Shown one piece after another: positions 27,219-36,342 of a DNA stretch of 64,000 nt. Under the pieces are notes generated by a model, which had not been told where the DNA came from, did no database searches, and saw only the letters and a program-made list of their open reading frames with translations. Origin of the DNA: Muriicola soli (GTDB lineage: Bacteria > Bacteroidota > Bacteroidia > Flavobacteriales > Flavobacteriaceae); contig NZ_CP035544.1 of the NCBI RefSeq assembly GCF_004139715.1, forward strand, positions 2,979,501-3,043,500, read 5' to 3'. A program made the position numbers and the translations under genes. How positions within the stretch are numbered: the stretch's first letter is position 1; every line of letters starts with the position of its first letter.

Positions 27219-27242
27219 AACTAAGAAGGGAATACTAAGATT

Positions 27243-28130
27243 ATGGAACAGAAAAATATCGCTGAAGGTTCAATACAGGAAATCCATATTGAACACGGTT
27301 TTTCGATCTTAAAAGTGCAGAATGAAACTTCTGAAATACAGGCGTTTACCAAAAATATAGACCGTTCCTTTTTGCAATTTCATTTTTGTATCAAAGGCGG
27401 GGTGAAATTTATTTACAATCAGGGCGGGTACGCTCTGGACGTACCGGCAGAGCAATCCCTTTTGTTGTATAATACTCAGCTGGACCTTCCCTTAAATTGC
27501 GAATTGCAAGCCAATTCCTGGATGTTGTCTCTGGTAATGAGTATTCAGAAATTCCATTCTCTATTTTCCCTTCAGGCAGAGTATATTCCTTTTCTCAGCG
27601 AAGATTTTAAAGATAAGAAATACTATACCCAGGAATTGATAACCCCGCCAATTGCCGTGGTCTTGAGTCAGATCATGAATTATAACCTTCATCCAAATAT
27701 CACTGATTTATACCTCAAAGGAAAAGTTTACGAGTTGATAGCCTTGTATTTTAACCGTGCAGATACCACTTCGATAGAACAGTGTCCATTTCTGGCTGAT
27801 GAAGATAATGTAAAACGCATCAGGCGGGCCAAGGAAATTATTCTGGAGCGAATGGTCGAACCCCCTACATTAAAAGAACTCTCTGAGGAAATTGGTCTAA
27901 GCCTGAAAAAACTCAAGGAGGGATTCAAACAGATATACGGTGACACGGTATACAGTTTTCTTTTTGACTATAAGATGGAATTGGCCAGAAAAATGCTCGA
28001 ATCTAATCAATACAATGTCAACGAAGTTGGACTAAAAGTGGGATACAGTACTTCCAGCCACTTCATTGCTTCCTTCAAAAAGAAGTATGGAACTACGCCA
28101 AAAAAATATCTGATGGCTCAAGGGCAATAA
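27243..28130 (+). CDS. AraC family transcriptional regulator
   Basis: A 295-residue regulator with an N-terminal ligand-sensing region (about 1-180) and two C-terminal helix-turn-helix units at about 190-290. The first reads PTLKELSEEIGLSLKKLKEGFKQIYG and the second YNVNEVGLKVGYSTSSHFIASFKKKYGTTPKKY, the AraC signature. It is divergent from hemA with a 196-base spacer that has promoters for both. Control of heme or iron genes is likely by position but unproven. It is followed 89 bases later by a VOC-family gene. Confidence 0.93.
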   Translation: MEQKNIAEGSIQEIHIEHGFSILKVQNETSEIQAFTKNIDRSFLQFHFCIKGGVKFIYNQGGYALDVPAEQSLLLYNTQLDLPLNCELQANSWMLSLVMSIQKFHSLFSLQAEYIPFLSEDFKDKKYYTQELITPPIAVVLSQIMNYNLHPNITDLYLKGKVYELIALYFNRADTTSIEQCPFLADEDNVKRIRRAKEIILERMVEPPTLKELSEEIGLSLKKLKEGFKQIYGDTVYSFLFDYKMELARKMLESNQYNVNEVGLKVGYSTSSHFIASFKKKYGTTPKKYLMAQGQ

Positions 28131-28219
28131 GAATTGTAACGAGCCTTGTTTCTCTTAATTTTTTAAATTGGATCAAATTCCTGATCTTTAAAGGACAACC
28201 TTTAATAAACAAATTCAGG

Positions 28220-28597
28220 ATGAACCTCAATCAAGTAACCGTGCCCTCGATGGACTTGGTTAAGTCCATAACTTTTTACGAAAAGATCGGTTTGAAAATT
28301 ATCGTAAAGGCCTTGCCTCACTATGCCAGATTTGAATGTCCTGAAGGTGATGCTACCTTTTCGGTACATCAGGTAGAAAGATTGCCGGAAGGAAGTGGAA
28401 TCATGGTGTATTTTGAATGTAAGAATTTGGACCAGTACGTTGAAGAATTGGTGGGAAAAGGAGTCGCTTTTGACGAATTGCCAAATGACAAAAGATGGAT
28501 CTGGAGAGAGGCCCGATTAAAAGACCCGGATCAAAACCAACTGGTTTTGTATTATGCAGGGAAGAACAGAAAGAACCCTCCATGGAGGATTGTATAA
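28220..28597 (+). CDS. VOC family (glyoxalase-like) protein
   Basis: A 125-residue one-domain vicinal-oxygen-chelate protein. The beta-alpha-beta-beta-beta signature starts at MNLNQVTVPSMDLVKSITFYEKIGLK, with later ARFECPEGDATFSVHQV and RLKDPDQNQLVLYY. The final Asp-Pro-D/N-Q-N-x-L block is typical of glyoxalase/bleomycin-resistance-like members. Metal ligands cannot be fixed with certainty, and no substrate is suggested by the neighbours. It ends 16 bases before the ThuA gene and might be co-transcribed with it. Confidence 0.85.
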   Translation: MNLNQVTVPSMDLVKSITFYEKIGLKIIVKALPHYARFECPEGDATFSVHQVERLPEGSGIMVYFECKNLDQYVEELVGKGVAFDELPNDKRWIWREARLKDPDQNQLVLYYAGKNRKNPPWRIV

Positions 28598-28613
28598 TCC
28601 AAATCTACTAGGA

Positions 28614-29393
28614 ATGAGCTTTAAGAATACTTTGTTATTGGGCCTGACTATTGCCCTTATTCTAATGGGATGCGAGCAAGGAAAGAAGAATGCTAAAGAA
28701 AGTGCAACCTCTGAAGAATTGCCTGTAATTATCCCAAAAATACTTGTATTTACTAAAACTCAGGGTTACCGACACCAGGCCATAGAAAAAGGGGTGAGTA
28801 CCCTTCAGGACTTATCGAAAACAAATTCATTTACCATCATCCAGACTGAAAATTCTGAAGATTTTAATAGGGAAAATTTAAAGAAGTATACCCTTGTGAT
28901 CTTTCTCAGTACCACTTTGGATGTGCTCAATGAATTACAACAGCAGACCTTTACAGAGTATATCAATCAGGGTGGAAATTTTATGGGCGTACATGCCGCA
29001 TCTGATACGGAATACGACTGGCCATGGTACGGCAATTTAGTAGGGGCGTATTTTAAGAGTCATCCCGAGCAACAGCAAGCCACAATTGAGGTGGTAGATC
29101 GATCTCATTTATCCACCAAACATTTGAATGAGACCTGGATTCACTTTGATGAATGGTATAATTTTAAGTCGATAAATCCGGATATAAATGTATTAATGCA
29201 AGTCGATGAAAGCTCATATACAGGAGGAGAGAACGGGGAAAGGCATCCAATAGCCTGGTACCACGAATACGAGGGCGGACGTTCATTTTACACCGGGCTG
29301 GGGCATACCGAAGAAGCCTATGATGACCCCGATTTTCAACAACACTTGTTAGGAGGGATTTTTTACTGCCTTGGGCGGGACGATTCAAATTAA
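28614..29393 (+). CDS. ThuA domain lipoprotein
   Basis: A 259-residue lipoprotein (LILMGC, Cys19) with a ThuA domain, a class-I glutamine-amidotransferase-like fold found in secreted sugar-metabolism proteins. Visible blocks are ILVFTKTQGYRHQ, YVQNGGNFMGVHAASDTEYDWPWYGNLVGAYF (starting YINQGGNF here), THFDEWYNF-like IHFDEWYNF and GRSFYTGLGHTEEAYDDPDFQQHLLGGI. The ATG at 28614 is chosen over an upstream frame overlapping the VOC gene because it begins the signal peptide. Its last four bases overlap the convergent DUF1460 gene. Confidence 0.9.
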   Translation: MSFKNTLLLGLTIALILMGCEQGKKNAKESATSEELPVIIPKILVFTKTQGYRHQAIEKGVSTLQDLSKTNSFTIIQTENSEDFNRENLKKYTLVIFLSTTLDVLNELQQQTFTEYINQGGNFMGVHAASDTEYDWPWYGNLVGAYFKSHPEQQQATIEVVDRSHLSTKHLNETWIHFDEWYNFKSINPDINVLMQVDESSYTGGENGERHPIAWYHEYEGGRSFYTGLGHTEEAYDDPDFQQHLLGGIFYCLGRDDSN

Positions 29394-30238
29394 AAGTTCG
29401 GTCTCGCCACGATCACCCCGGTATTTTTATTAATCTTTTTGAGGTAGTCAACCAGGGGCAGGTCTGAAATTTCGACAGCACCCGAGGAGGACGCGTGCAA
29501 CAGGTGAATACGATCATCAGGCATCCTAATCGCAAATCCCGTATGGGTTACATCCAGGCCTTCAATTGAAGTTGCGAGGGCTATTATGTCTCCAGATCGT
29601 ATCATATCCTCATTTTTCTTCAACATTTCTACCGGCAGTACACAGTATGGTTGATCTACAAGAGATTTTTCCACTATTACCATTTCCTGAAATGTTTTTT
29701 CCCCTTCAAGGGCCTGATAAAGGGAGCGGTGCCCTGTCATAAAATGTAGGGCTTTGGGAGTATTAATTCCTCCTAGAGATTCAGTGATGTCCCTTATCAA
29801 ACCTTTGGCCTCATTGTTTGCGATCCACTCCGTAAAATAATGCAGGCGGGAGGCATAGCCATTCAGATTTCCATCTCTATACCTGATTTTTTCGAGTGCC
29901 TGTGTAAAGTTGTCAAAGCCGGCATTCGGATTTTGTTTAATCAAACCAAGGGCTAGAACGTTTTCTACAAAGGTGGTACAATCCAAACCTTTCAAATCTA
30001 TGACAAGTGTTTCCTCTGGTCCAGTTTCAAGGGTCTTAGCTATGTACGGAGTTCCGATAAATGTTTTTCCAATCGCCACTAGGGTTTTCCCGGGTACATC
30101 TGTAGAAATCTGTTGTATTTCACCAATTTTCAATTCCACAGCACTCCGGTTTTCAGGGGAACAGCTGATCTTTTGGGAGTGAACACCCGCACTGACAAAC
30201 AGGATGAAGAAGAAGAAAGTATAATAGTTCATATTCAT
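29390..30238 (-). CDS. DUF1460 amidase-like protein (NlpC/P60-related)
   Basis: A 282-residue secreted protein with a signal peptide ending near VHSQ. DUF1460 proteins are N-acetylmuramoyl-L-alanine amidase-like cysteine enzymes. The nucleophile is expected in GLDCTTFVENVLAL, the region LNGYASRLHYFTEWI is typical, and the catalytic His lies in THTGFAIR, followed by LLHASSSGAVEIS. Peptidoglycan turnover in the periplasm is the likely role. The ATG at 30238 follows a TATCTTTG promoter; a TTG at 30250 would lie inside that box. The stop overlaps the ThuA gene by four bases tail to tail. Confidence 0.9.
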   Translation of the reverse strand: MNMNYYTFFFFILFVSAGVHSQKISCSPENRSAVELKIGEIQQISTDVPGKTLVAIGKTFIGTPYIAKTLETGPEETLVIDLKGLDCTTFVENVLALGLIKQNPNAGFDNFTQALEKIRYRDGNLNGYASRLHYFTEWIANNEAKGLIRDITESLGGINTPKALHFMTGHRSLYQALEGEKTFQEMVIVEKSLVDQPYCVLPVEMLKKNEDMIRSGDIIALATSIEGLDVTHTGFAIRMPDDRIHLLHASSSGAVEISDLPLVDYLKKINKNTGVIVARPNF

Positions 30239-30247
30239 TGTATAAAA

Positions 30248-30255
30248 CAAAGATA
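30248..30255 (-). promoter_or_regulatory. -7 promoter box of DUF1460 gene
   Basis: TATCTTTG on the minus strand matches TAnnTTTG; it ends 9 bases before the ATG at 30238 and rules out the upstream TTG as a start. Confidence 0.6.
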
Positions 30256-30428
30256 TGGCAATATGTCCTTTCAGTAATTTGAAAGATGTAGTAGAATCGT
30301 TTATTGTGCAACCTGATTTGTAATTCTTCCGTCGAATAATTTGGTTTAGTGTAAAAAAAATGGATTAATTGCGAGAATTGAAGCGATTGCCTAATATTAC
30401 ACCTTCGATAGACCATGGAAACAGAGTG

Positions 30429-33400
30429 ATGAGGAAAATAGCGTTTTCGATTTTTTTTATTTTTTACGGAATTGCAGTTTTTGGCCAGGCCTTCTTTTCA
30501 GATGTTCAGCCTCAAATCATAGATCAGGAAGTGAAATATGGAGATGTCTCTACATTCCACGGCCCCGGTATTTCTTTCACAGACTATGACAATGACGGCT
30601 GGGATGATATAACCATTCCCGCCTCAACCACAAGGGATTTTCAGTTCCTGCACAACACAGGAGGACAATTTGAAATTCAGACTTTACCTATCAATAGCGG
30701 AGGAATAGAGGCCAGACAGGTTACCTGGGTTGACTTTGACAACGACGGGGATCTTGATTTTTTTGCGAATAGTGATGCAGGCGTATGCTGGTTTTACCGC
30801 AATGACGGAGGCAATGCATTTACAAATATTATTTCCTCTTCGGGGATTGCCCCTGAACAAAAAGCTTATTGGGGGAATTCCTGGGGGGATATTGATAATG
30901 ACGGGGACCTCGATCTATTCCTGATTGTCAGGGACAATGATTTTGTAGATCACAATCTGCTTTACAGGAACGATGGTAACGGAGATTTTACAGACATAAC
31001 GGCAACTTCTGGCCTGTATTTGGAAGCACAATTTACACAGAGCGCCGCATTCCTTGATTACGATCGGGATGGAGACCAGGATCTCTTCCTGGCCAACGAC
31101 AAAGATGAACTTCCAAACGTGCTCTATCGCAACCAGGGAGGTGGCATCTTCATAGATGTTAGTATTGCTTCAGGAATGGACCTTTACATGGACGGAATGT
31201 CGGCCACCGTGGAAGACTACAACAAAGATGGCTGGCTTGATATTTATGTCACTAATATCTATCCACCGGCCTTTACTAATAGTGTATCCGGGAATGCCTT
31301 TCTCAGAAACAATGGTGATGGTACCTTTAGTAATATTGCATTGGCCAATGGAACGCGTTTTGACGGTTTTGCCTGGGGGTCGGTATTTCTGGACGGTGAG
31401 AATGATAGCGATCAAGATCTCTACGTGGTGAGTCATCAGGACGGGTCTGAAGGTGGTCCTTCCTCCGCTTATTATGAGAATAATGGTAACGGCAACTTTA
31501 ATAATACTTCTACCTCGGGCTTTGCCAATGATATAAGGGCGAGCTACGGTAATGCTATCGGGGATATCCAGAATGACGGGCTAGCTGATATTGCAGTGAT
31601 CAATATAGATGATCAACCCATAAGTCTTTGGGAGAACCAATCATCGACAGAGAATAACTGGATTAAAATAAAACTTCAGGGAACAGAGAGTAATCGCATG
31701 GGGATCGGCTCTTTTATAAAAATTGGGTTTGGCGGGGAAGTTGAATACAGGTATACCCTTTGCGGGGAAGGTTTTATCAGCCAGAACAGCTTTTACGAAT
31801 TTGTTGGAATCGGAATGGCCGAGAGCATCGAATTTATAGAAGTGATCTGGACAAGCGGTATCAAAGACCGCTTTGAAAATATTACGCCCAATCAAATGAT
31901 TACTCTGGTTGAGAATACCAATCCCGTTGAGAATAACGACCTCAATGGAGTTGGTGAATCAAGAGCAGAAGAATTCGCACACTTATCGGTTGCCAGACAA
32001 TGGAATGAAGCGCTACTCGATGCAATAAGGAATGACTTTGCAAGGCCACCGGTCCATGCCAGAAATTTATATCACAGCGCAATAGCCATGTACGATTCCT
32101 GGGCGGTTTTTGACAATGCAGCAGAAACGGTTTTTCTCGGTAAAACCAAAAACGGGTTTTCATGCAATTTTGATGGGATTGAAACACCTGCAGATACGGA
32201 TGCTGCTCGCCAAATAACAATGAGTTACGCCCTCTACAGCTTACTCTCTCATAGATTCTCAAATTCACCCGGGGCCACATTTGCACTTCAACGTTTTGAA
32301 GAACTCTTTTCACTACTTGGGTTTGACAGTTCCTTTGTAAGTACGGATTACAGTACAGGATCGTATGCGGCACTGGGAAATTATCTGGGGGCAAAGCTGA
32401 TAGAATTTGGTGTAAACGACGGTGCAAACGAAAATGATGACTATGGAAACCAATATTATCAGCCGGTAAACGAACCCCTCGCTCTAGACAGATATGAAGA
32501 ATCCTATGATCTGGCAGATCCCAATCGGTGGCAACCTCTGGCATTTGAGAGTTTTGTTGATCAGAGCGGAAATCCCATCGCTGGCAGTGTTCCTGAATTT
32601 CTTAATCCCGAATGGGGACAGGTAGTGCCATTTGCCTTAAAACCTTCTGATCTTGAAGTGCTGAATAACGGTTTTGACAGTTATGTCTACAATAATCCGG
32701 GGCCACCGGTAAATATTCAAAATTCGGATCAGGATGGGATACAGGATCCTTATAAATGGCATTTTGCCCTTGTTGCCTCCTGGTCTTCCCACTTGGATCC
32801 CTCAGATCCAACCTTTATTGATATCTCCCCGGGCAGCATTGGAAACGTCGATATGTCTTTCTTCCCTGCTTCATTTGAGGACTATCAGACCTTTTACGAT
32901 TTTACAGAAGGAGGAGACATGGGTACAGGCCATCCCCTTAATCCGTTTACGGGTCAGCCTTACGAGCAACAGTTAGTAAAAAGGGCCGATTATGCCAGGG
33001 TTCTGGCAGAATTTTGGGCAGACGGTCCTGATTCTGAGACCCCTCCCGGCCATTGGTTTACAATATTGAACTATGTGAATGATCATCCCGAAAACTCTAA
33101 ACGAATTGCGGGTTCAGGTGAAGAAGTAGACGATTTAGAATGGGACGTAAAAGCGTATCTGGCCCTGGGCGGTGCCATGCACGATGCGGCAATAAATACC
33201 TGGGGAATAAAAGGATACTATGACTATATCCGGCCTATTTCTGCAATCCGCTATATGGCTTCCAAAGGACAGAGTACAGACAGTACCTTGCCCAGTTTCC
33301 ATCCGCATGGCTTACCCCTTATCCCCGGGAGAATAGAATTGATCGAAAATGGAGATCCCCTGGCGGGTTCTGGAGGAGAAAATATTGGTAAAATCAAAAT

Positions 33401-34532
33401 TTATGCCTGGAAAGGCCCTGACTTTATCACGGATCCCACTACGGATATCGCAGGAGTAGACTGGATTCTGGGAATTCAATGGTGGCCGTATCAGCGCCCC
33501 ACCTTTGTAACCCCTCCTTTTGCAGGGTACGTGTCGGGACATTCTACTTTCTCTCGGGCTGCTGCCGAGGTTTTAACAAGATTTACGGGGGATCCTTATT
33601 TTCCTGGAGGCTTGGGCGTGTTTGATATTGAACAAAATAATTTTCTGGTTTTTGAACAGGGGCCAAGTGAAAATTTCAGCTTGCAATGGGCCACCTACAG
33701 GGATGCGTCCGATCAAACCAGTTTGTCAAGAATATGGGGTGGTATACACCCACCTATTGATGATATTCCCGGTCGGATTATCGGTGATAAGATCGGGAAT
33801 GAAGCTTTTGCGCTTGCTGCTGAATATTTCAACGGAAAGGTTTCCATTGCCTCAGACAATTTTTTTGTCAAAACCAATGGAGAAAGCTGTTTTGAACAAA
33901 ATGACGGTAGCGTCACCGTGAATGCCGTGGATTATTACAACTACGAATTGGAGATCAATGGACAAGTCTACAATTTTACCAGGGAAATAGTGGTGGAAAA
34001 TTTGGCTCCGGGAACCTACAACCTTTGCCTTAGTGTAAAAGACTATGCCGATTTTGAACAGTGTTACGATGTGATTATTCAGGAAGTTTTACCGATGGAG
34101 GCGTCATCTAAAATTGAATCTGACGGCCTATCCCAAAAGGCGACCATAGAAGTGAATAAAGGCACGCCACCGTATGAATTGAGAATCAATGGGGAAAGAA
34201 AAGGCAGTTACGACAGTAAAATAATCGTTACAGCCGTAGAGCCCGGAGATTTACTCACATTAACTTCCGCCCTGCCATGTGAGGGCGAGTATTCAGAACT
34301 TGTGGGTCCTGCAAATCAGCTGGCTTACCCCAACCCCACTTCGGATATCTTGACAATTCCGTCACGTACAGATAAAAGCATTATTGAAGTTTATACTCAA
34401 TCCGGGCAGCTAGTTAGAGCTTTTGCAGGCAATGAAAAGATATCGCTAGCTTCATTGAGTAAAGGTATTTACCTGGTGGTGCTAAAAAATGAAAAGAACA
34501 CGAGTTCTATAAAAGTTATAGTGGCAGACTAA
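30429..34532 (+). CDS. VCBS/ASPIC-UnbV, vanadium haloperoxidase-like, T9SS fusion
   Basis: A 1367-residue secreted protein in four parts. A signal peptide (about 1-20) leads to FG-GAP/VCBS calcium-type repeats at about 50-400 (DYDNDGWDD, DFDNDGDLD, DIDNDGDLD, DYDRDGDQD, DYNKDGWLD). An ASPIC/UnbV-like domain covers about 420-500. A vanadium-dependent haloperoxidase-type PAP2 domain follows at about 510-1140 with every vanadate-pocket motif: K928 and R935-P936 in K-x6-RP, S1036-G-H1038 in YVSGH, and S1100-R1101-x5-H1107. The last 70 residues carry a T9SS type A tail (AYPNPTSDIL, GIYLVVL). Oxidation of halides by H2O2 is inferred; an acid phosphatase activity is the alternative. The stop overlaps the convergent gene by four bases. 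Confidence 0.88.
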   Translation: MRKIAFSIFFIFYGIAVFGQAFFSDVQPQIIDQEVKYGDVSTFHGPGISFTDYDNDGWDDITIPASTTRDFQFLHNTGGQFEIQTLPINSGGIEARQVTWVDFDNDGDLDFFANSDAGVCWFYRNDGGNAFTNIISSSGIAPEQKAYWGNSWGDIDNDGDLDLFLIVRDNDFVDHNLLYRNDGNGDFTDITATSGLYLEAQFTQSAAFLDYDRDGDQDLFLANDKDELPNVLYRNQGGGIFIDVSIASGMDLYMDGMSATVEDYNKDGWLDIYVTNIYPPAFTNSVSGNAFLRNNGDGTFSNIALANGTRFDGFAWGSVFLDGENDSDQDLYVVSHQDGSEGGPSSAYYENNGNGNFNNTSTSGFANDIRASYGNAIGDIQNDGLADIAVINIDDQPISLWENQSSTENNWIKIKLQGTESNRMGIGSFIKIGFGGEVEYRYTLCGEGFISQNSFYEFVGIGMAESIEFIEVIWTSGIKDRFENITPNQMITLVENTNPVENNDLNGVGESRAEEFAHLSVARQWNEALLDAIRNDFARPPVHARNLYHSAIAMYDSWAVFDNAAETVFLGKTKNGFSCNFDGIETPADTDAARQITMSYALYSLLSHRFSNSPGATFALQRFEELFSLLGFDSSFVSTDYSTGSYAALGNYLGAKLIEFGVNDGANENDDYGNQYYQPVNEPLALDRYEESYDLADPNRWQPLAFESFVDQSGNPIAGSVPEFLNPEWGQVVPFALKPSDLEVLNNGFDSYVYNNPGPPVNIQNSDQDGIQDPYKWHFALVASWSSHLDPSDPTFIDISPGSIGNVDMSFFPASFEDYQTFYDFTEGGDMGTGHPLNPFTGQPYEQQLVKRADYARVLAEFWADGPDSETPPGHWFTILNYVNDHPENSKRIAGSGEEVDDLEWDVKAYLALGGAMHDAAINTWGIKGYYDYIRPISAIRYMASKGQSTDSTLPSFHPHGLPLIPGRIELIENGDPLAGSGGENIGKIKIYAWKGPDFITDPTTDIAGVDWILGIQWWPYQRPTFVTPPFAGYVSGHSTFSRAAAEVLTRFTGDPYFPGGLGVFDIEQNNFLVFEQGPSENFSLQWATYRDASDQTSLSRIWGGIHPPIDDIPGRIIGDKIGNEAFALAAEYFNGKVSIASDNFFVKTNGESCFEQNDGSVTVNAVDYYNYELEINGQVYNFTREIVVENLAPGTYNLCLSVKDYADFEQCYDVIIQEVLPMEASSKIESDGLSQKATIEVNKGTPPYELRINGERKGSYDSKIIVTAVEPGDLLTLTSALPCEGEYSELVGPANQLAYPNPTSDILTIPSRTDKSIIEVYTQSGQLVRAFAGNEKISLASLSKGIYLVVLKNEKNTSSIKVIVAD

Positions 34533-35077
34533 GTGTGAGACTGTTTTCTTTTATTGTGGTTTAAACCTATAGTATTCGTTATCATCTTTTTAATAGACCT
34601 GTTTACTCCCGGTGACAAAGAGTTCAAATATTTATCCTGTGCTAATAAGAGAATTTCATTGGTAAGCTCAGGATGTTTTTTTGCCATTTTAATGATAAAC
34701 TTAAAAGCAGTATATCTGATCGATGGTTTTTTTTCAACATCCTCCCATAGTGAAACACTGAGATCAAATAAATGTCCTTCCTGTTCCTCATTCAAATTCA
34801 TTTCAAGGAGGATCTTCAGCAATTCTCTCTGGTGTCCGTCTGTTTTGTTGCCAATAGCTTTAATTAGTTTAGGAATGTGATTCTTTATTCTGATATCATT
34901 TTTCGAGATATAACTCCAAAGTACCCAGGCCGCTCTCCATGAATAAGGTTGCTTATTCTGTATCGCGAGTTCTACAGCCTCATCAAAATATTCGGGATGA
35001 TTATTTAAAAAGACAATCATCTCTTTTTTATGTGAATGAAGTAACTTTTGCTCTAAAAGTGTCTCGGTAGACATCAT
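34529..35077 (-). CDS. Helical-repeat protein of unknown function
   Basis: A 182-residue soluble protein made of paired helices, for example LNNHPEYFDEAVELAIQ, SWRAAWVLWSYI, IPKLIKAIG and SIRYTAFKFIIKMAKKHPEL. The pattern resembles HEAT or ARM-type repeats, so protein or nucleic-acid binding is possible; no catalytic residue is seen. The end is Lys/Asn rich. I prefer the ATG at 35077 to the TTG at 35101. It lies 47 bases after the mechanosensitive-channel gene on the same strand and may share its transcript. Confidence 0.6.
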   Translation of the reverse strand: MMSTETLLEQKLLHSHKKEMIVFLNNHPEYFDEAVELAIQNKQPYSWRAAWVLWSYISKNDIRIKNHIPKLIKAIGNKTDGHQRELLKILLEMNLNEEQEGHLFDLSVSLWEDVEKKPSIRYTAFKFIIKMAKKHPELTNEILLLAQDKYLNSLSPGVNRSIKKMITNTIGLNHNKRKQSHT

Positions 35078-35124
35078 CGAAGAGGGTTTAGTAATTGTCA
35101 AAATAGAAGATGATCAAGTCCTGC

Positions 35125-36189
35125 TTAATTCTTATTTCTTTCATCTTTTATAAATACCCGTGAGTGAGGGAGACTTTCCGGATAATTTTCTTGTAAAAAA
35201 GTAATCAGCTTTTCTCTTACAAGTACCCTGAGGTCCCATGCCGTAGGAGAATCTTTTGCGCTCATCAATGCCCTTATCTCTACATGCGTCCCCGTTGCGT
35301 TGGTCACCTGTATATTCTGAGCCTTTCCATCCCAGAGATCTGTGCTGTCCAATATGCGTTTGAGCTCTTCCCGCAACTCATCGAAGGGGACTTTGTAGTC
35401 TGTATAAAGGAATACGGTACCCAGAATATCAGCAGTAGTTTTAGTCCAGTTCTGGAAAGGTTTTTCAATAAAATAAGTAGTGGGAAGTACCAAACGCCTT
35501 TTATCCCAGATGGCAACTACCACATAGGTTAGGGTGATCTGTTCTATCCTCCCCCATTCACCTTCCACCACCACTACATCATCAATTTTGATAGGTTGGG
35601 CGATCGCGATTTGTATTCCGGCCAGGATGGCGCCGATCATTTTTTGGGCGGAAAAACCTATGATGATACCGGCTACACCGGCAGAAGCAAAAATACTGAT
35701 CCCAATCTCGCGGATTTCCTCAAAACTCATCAGGGCTATGCCCAGGGCCATGATGGTTACAATGAAAATAAATATGCGTTCCAGAATGGTAAACTGCGTA
35801 TATACTTTTCTGGCCTTGAGGTTATCGGTGGATTGAACGTCGTAGTTGTTGATCACTAATTGTTTGATCAATTTGATGATCCTGATCAGCAGCCAGGTAA
35901 AAGAAAAAATAAATAGCAGAGTACTGATTTTTCTGAACCAGGCGCCATAATCCTCCAGGCCCAGTAATTCCCTCAGTGCACCCATTCTTATCAGGAAGGA
36001 AAAAAGTATAAAAACCAGAGGGAGCGATATCTTTTTAACAGTGTCCCTGGGAAGGAGATACTTGTCATCTTTCCCGATTTTCCTAAGTATCGAAGTCGTA
36101 AATATATAGATGAGGACAAGTAAAAGCAGCCCCCCAAAAACGTATAACAGGGATTCGTTGGAAGGTATTTTCAGGATTTCTTCTTGCAT
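35125..36189 (-). CDS. MscS family mechanosensitive ion channel
   Basis: A 354-residue inner-membrane channel that opens under membrane tension. There are about four hydrophobic segments in the first 190 residues; the pore helix is in ASAGVAGIIIGFSAQKMIGAILAGIQIA, the standard small-residue-rich TM3. The following QPIKIDDVVVVEGEWGRIEQI is the MscS beta domain and the rest is the cytoplasmic cage. Length is between short MscS and longer paralogues. A role in hypo-osmotic shock is known for the family. Confidence 0.92.
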   Translation of the reverse strand: MQEEILKIPSNESLLYVFGGLLLLVLIYIFTTSILRKIGKDDKYLLPRDTVKKISLPLVFILFSFLIRMGALRELLGLEDYGAWFRKISTLLFIFSFTWLLIRIIKLIKQLVINNYDVQSTDNLKARKVYTQFTILERIFIFIVTIMALGIALMSFEEIREIGISIFASAGVAGIIIGFSAQKMIGAILAGIQIAIAQPIKIDDVVVVEGEWGRIEQITLTYVVVAIWDKRRLVLPTTYFIEKPFQNWTKTTADILGTVFLYTDYKVPFDELREELKRILDSTDLWDGKAQNIQVTNATGTHVEIRALMSAKDSPTAWDLRVLVREKLITFLQENYPESLPHSRVFIKDERNKN

Positions 36190-36313
36190 CAGTTATAAAA
36201 GTTTAAAAAGTAAAATAAGGAACATTCGGCTCAATACCATAAGAAATTAGCAATCTCTATTTCAACATAGGTAAAGTATTGGAATGAGCTGTGGTCAGTT
36301 GAGGTACAAGTCG

Positions 36314-36321
36314 TATTTTTG
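36314..36321 (+). promoter_or_regulatory. -7 promoter box of hemH
   Basis: TATTTTTG matches TAnnTTTG and lies 21 bases before the TTG start of hemH. Confidence 0.55.
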
Positions 36322-36342
36322 GGGGGTTAAAAAAATTGAGAT

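Noticed and set aside
31942-32544. 200-codon open frame antisense to the haloperoxidase gene
   Set aside because: It is a shadow of a strongly supported gene, and its product is rich in His, Arg and Leu without domains.
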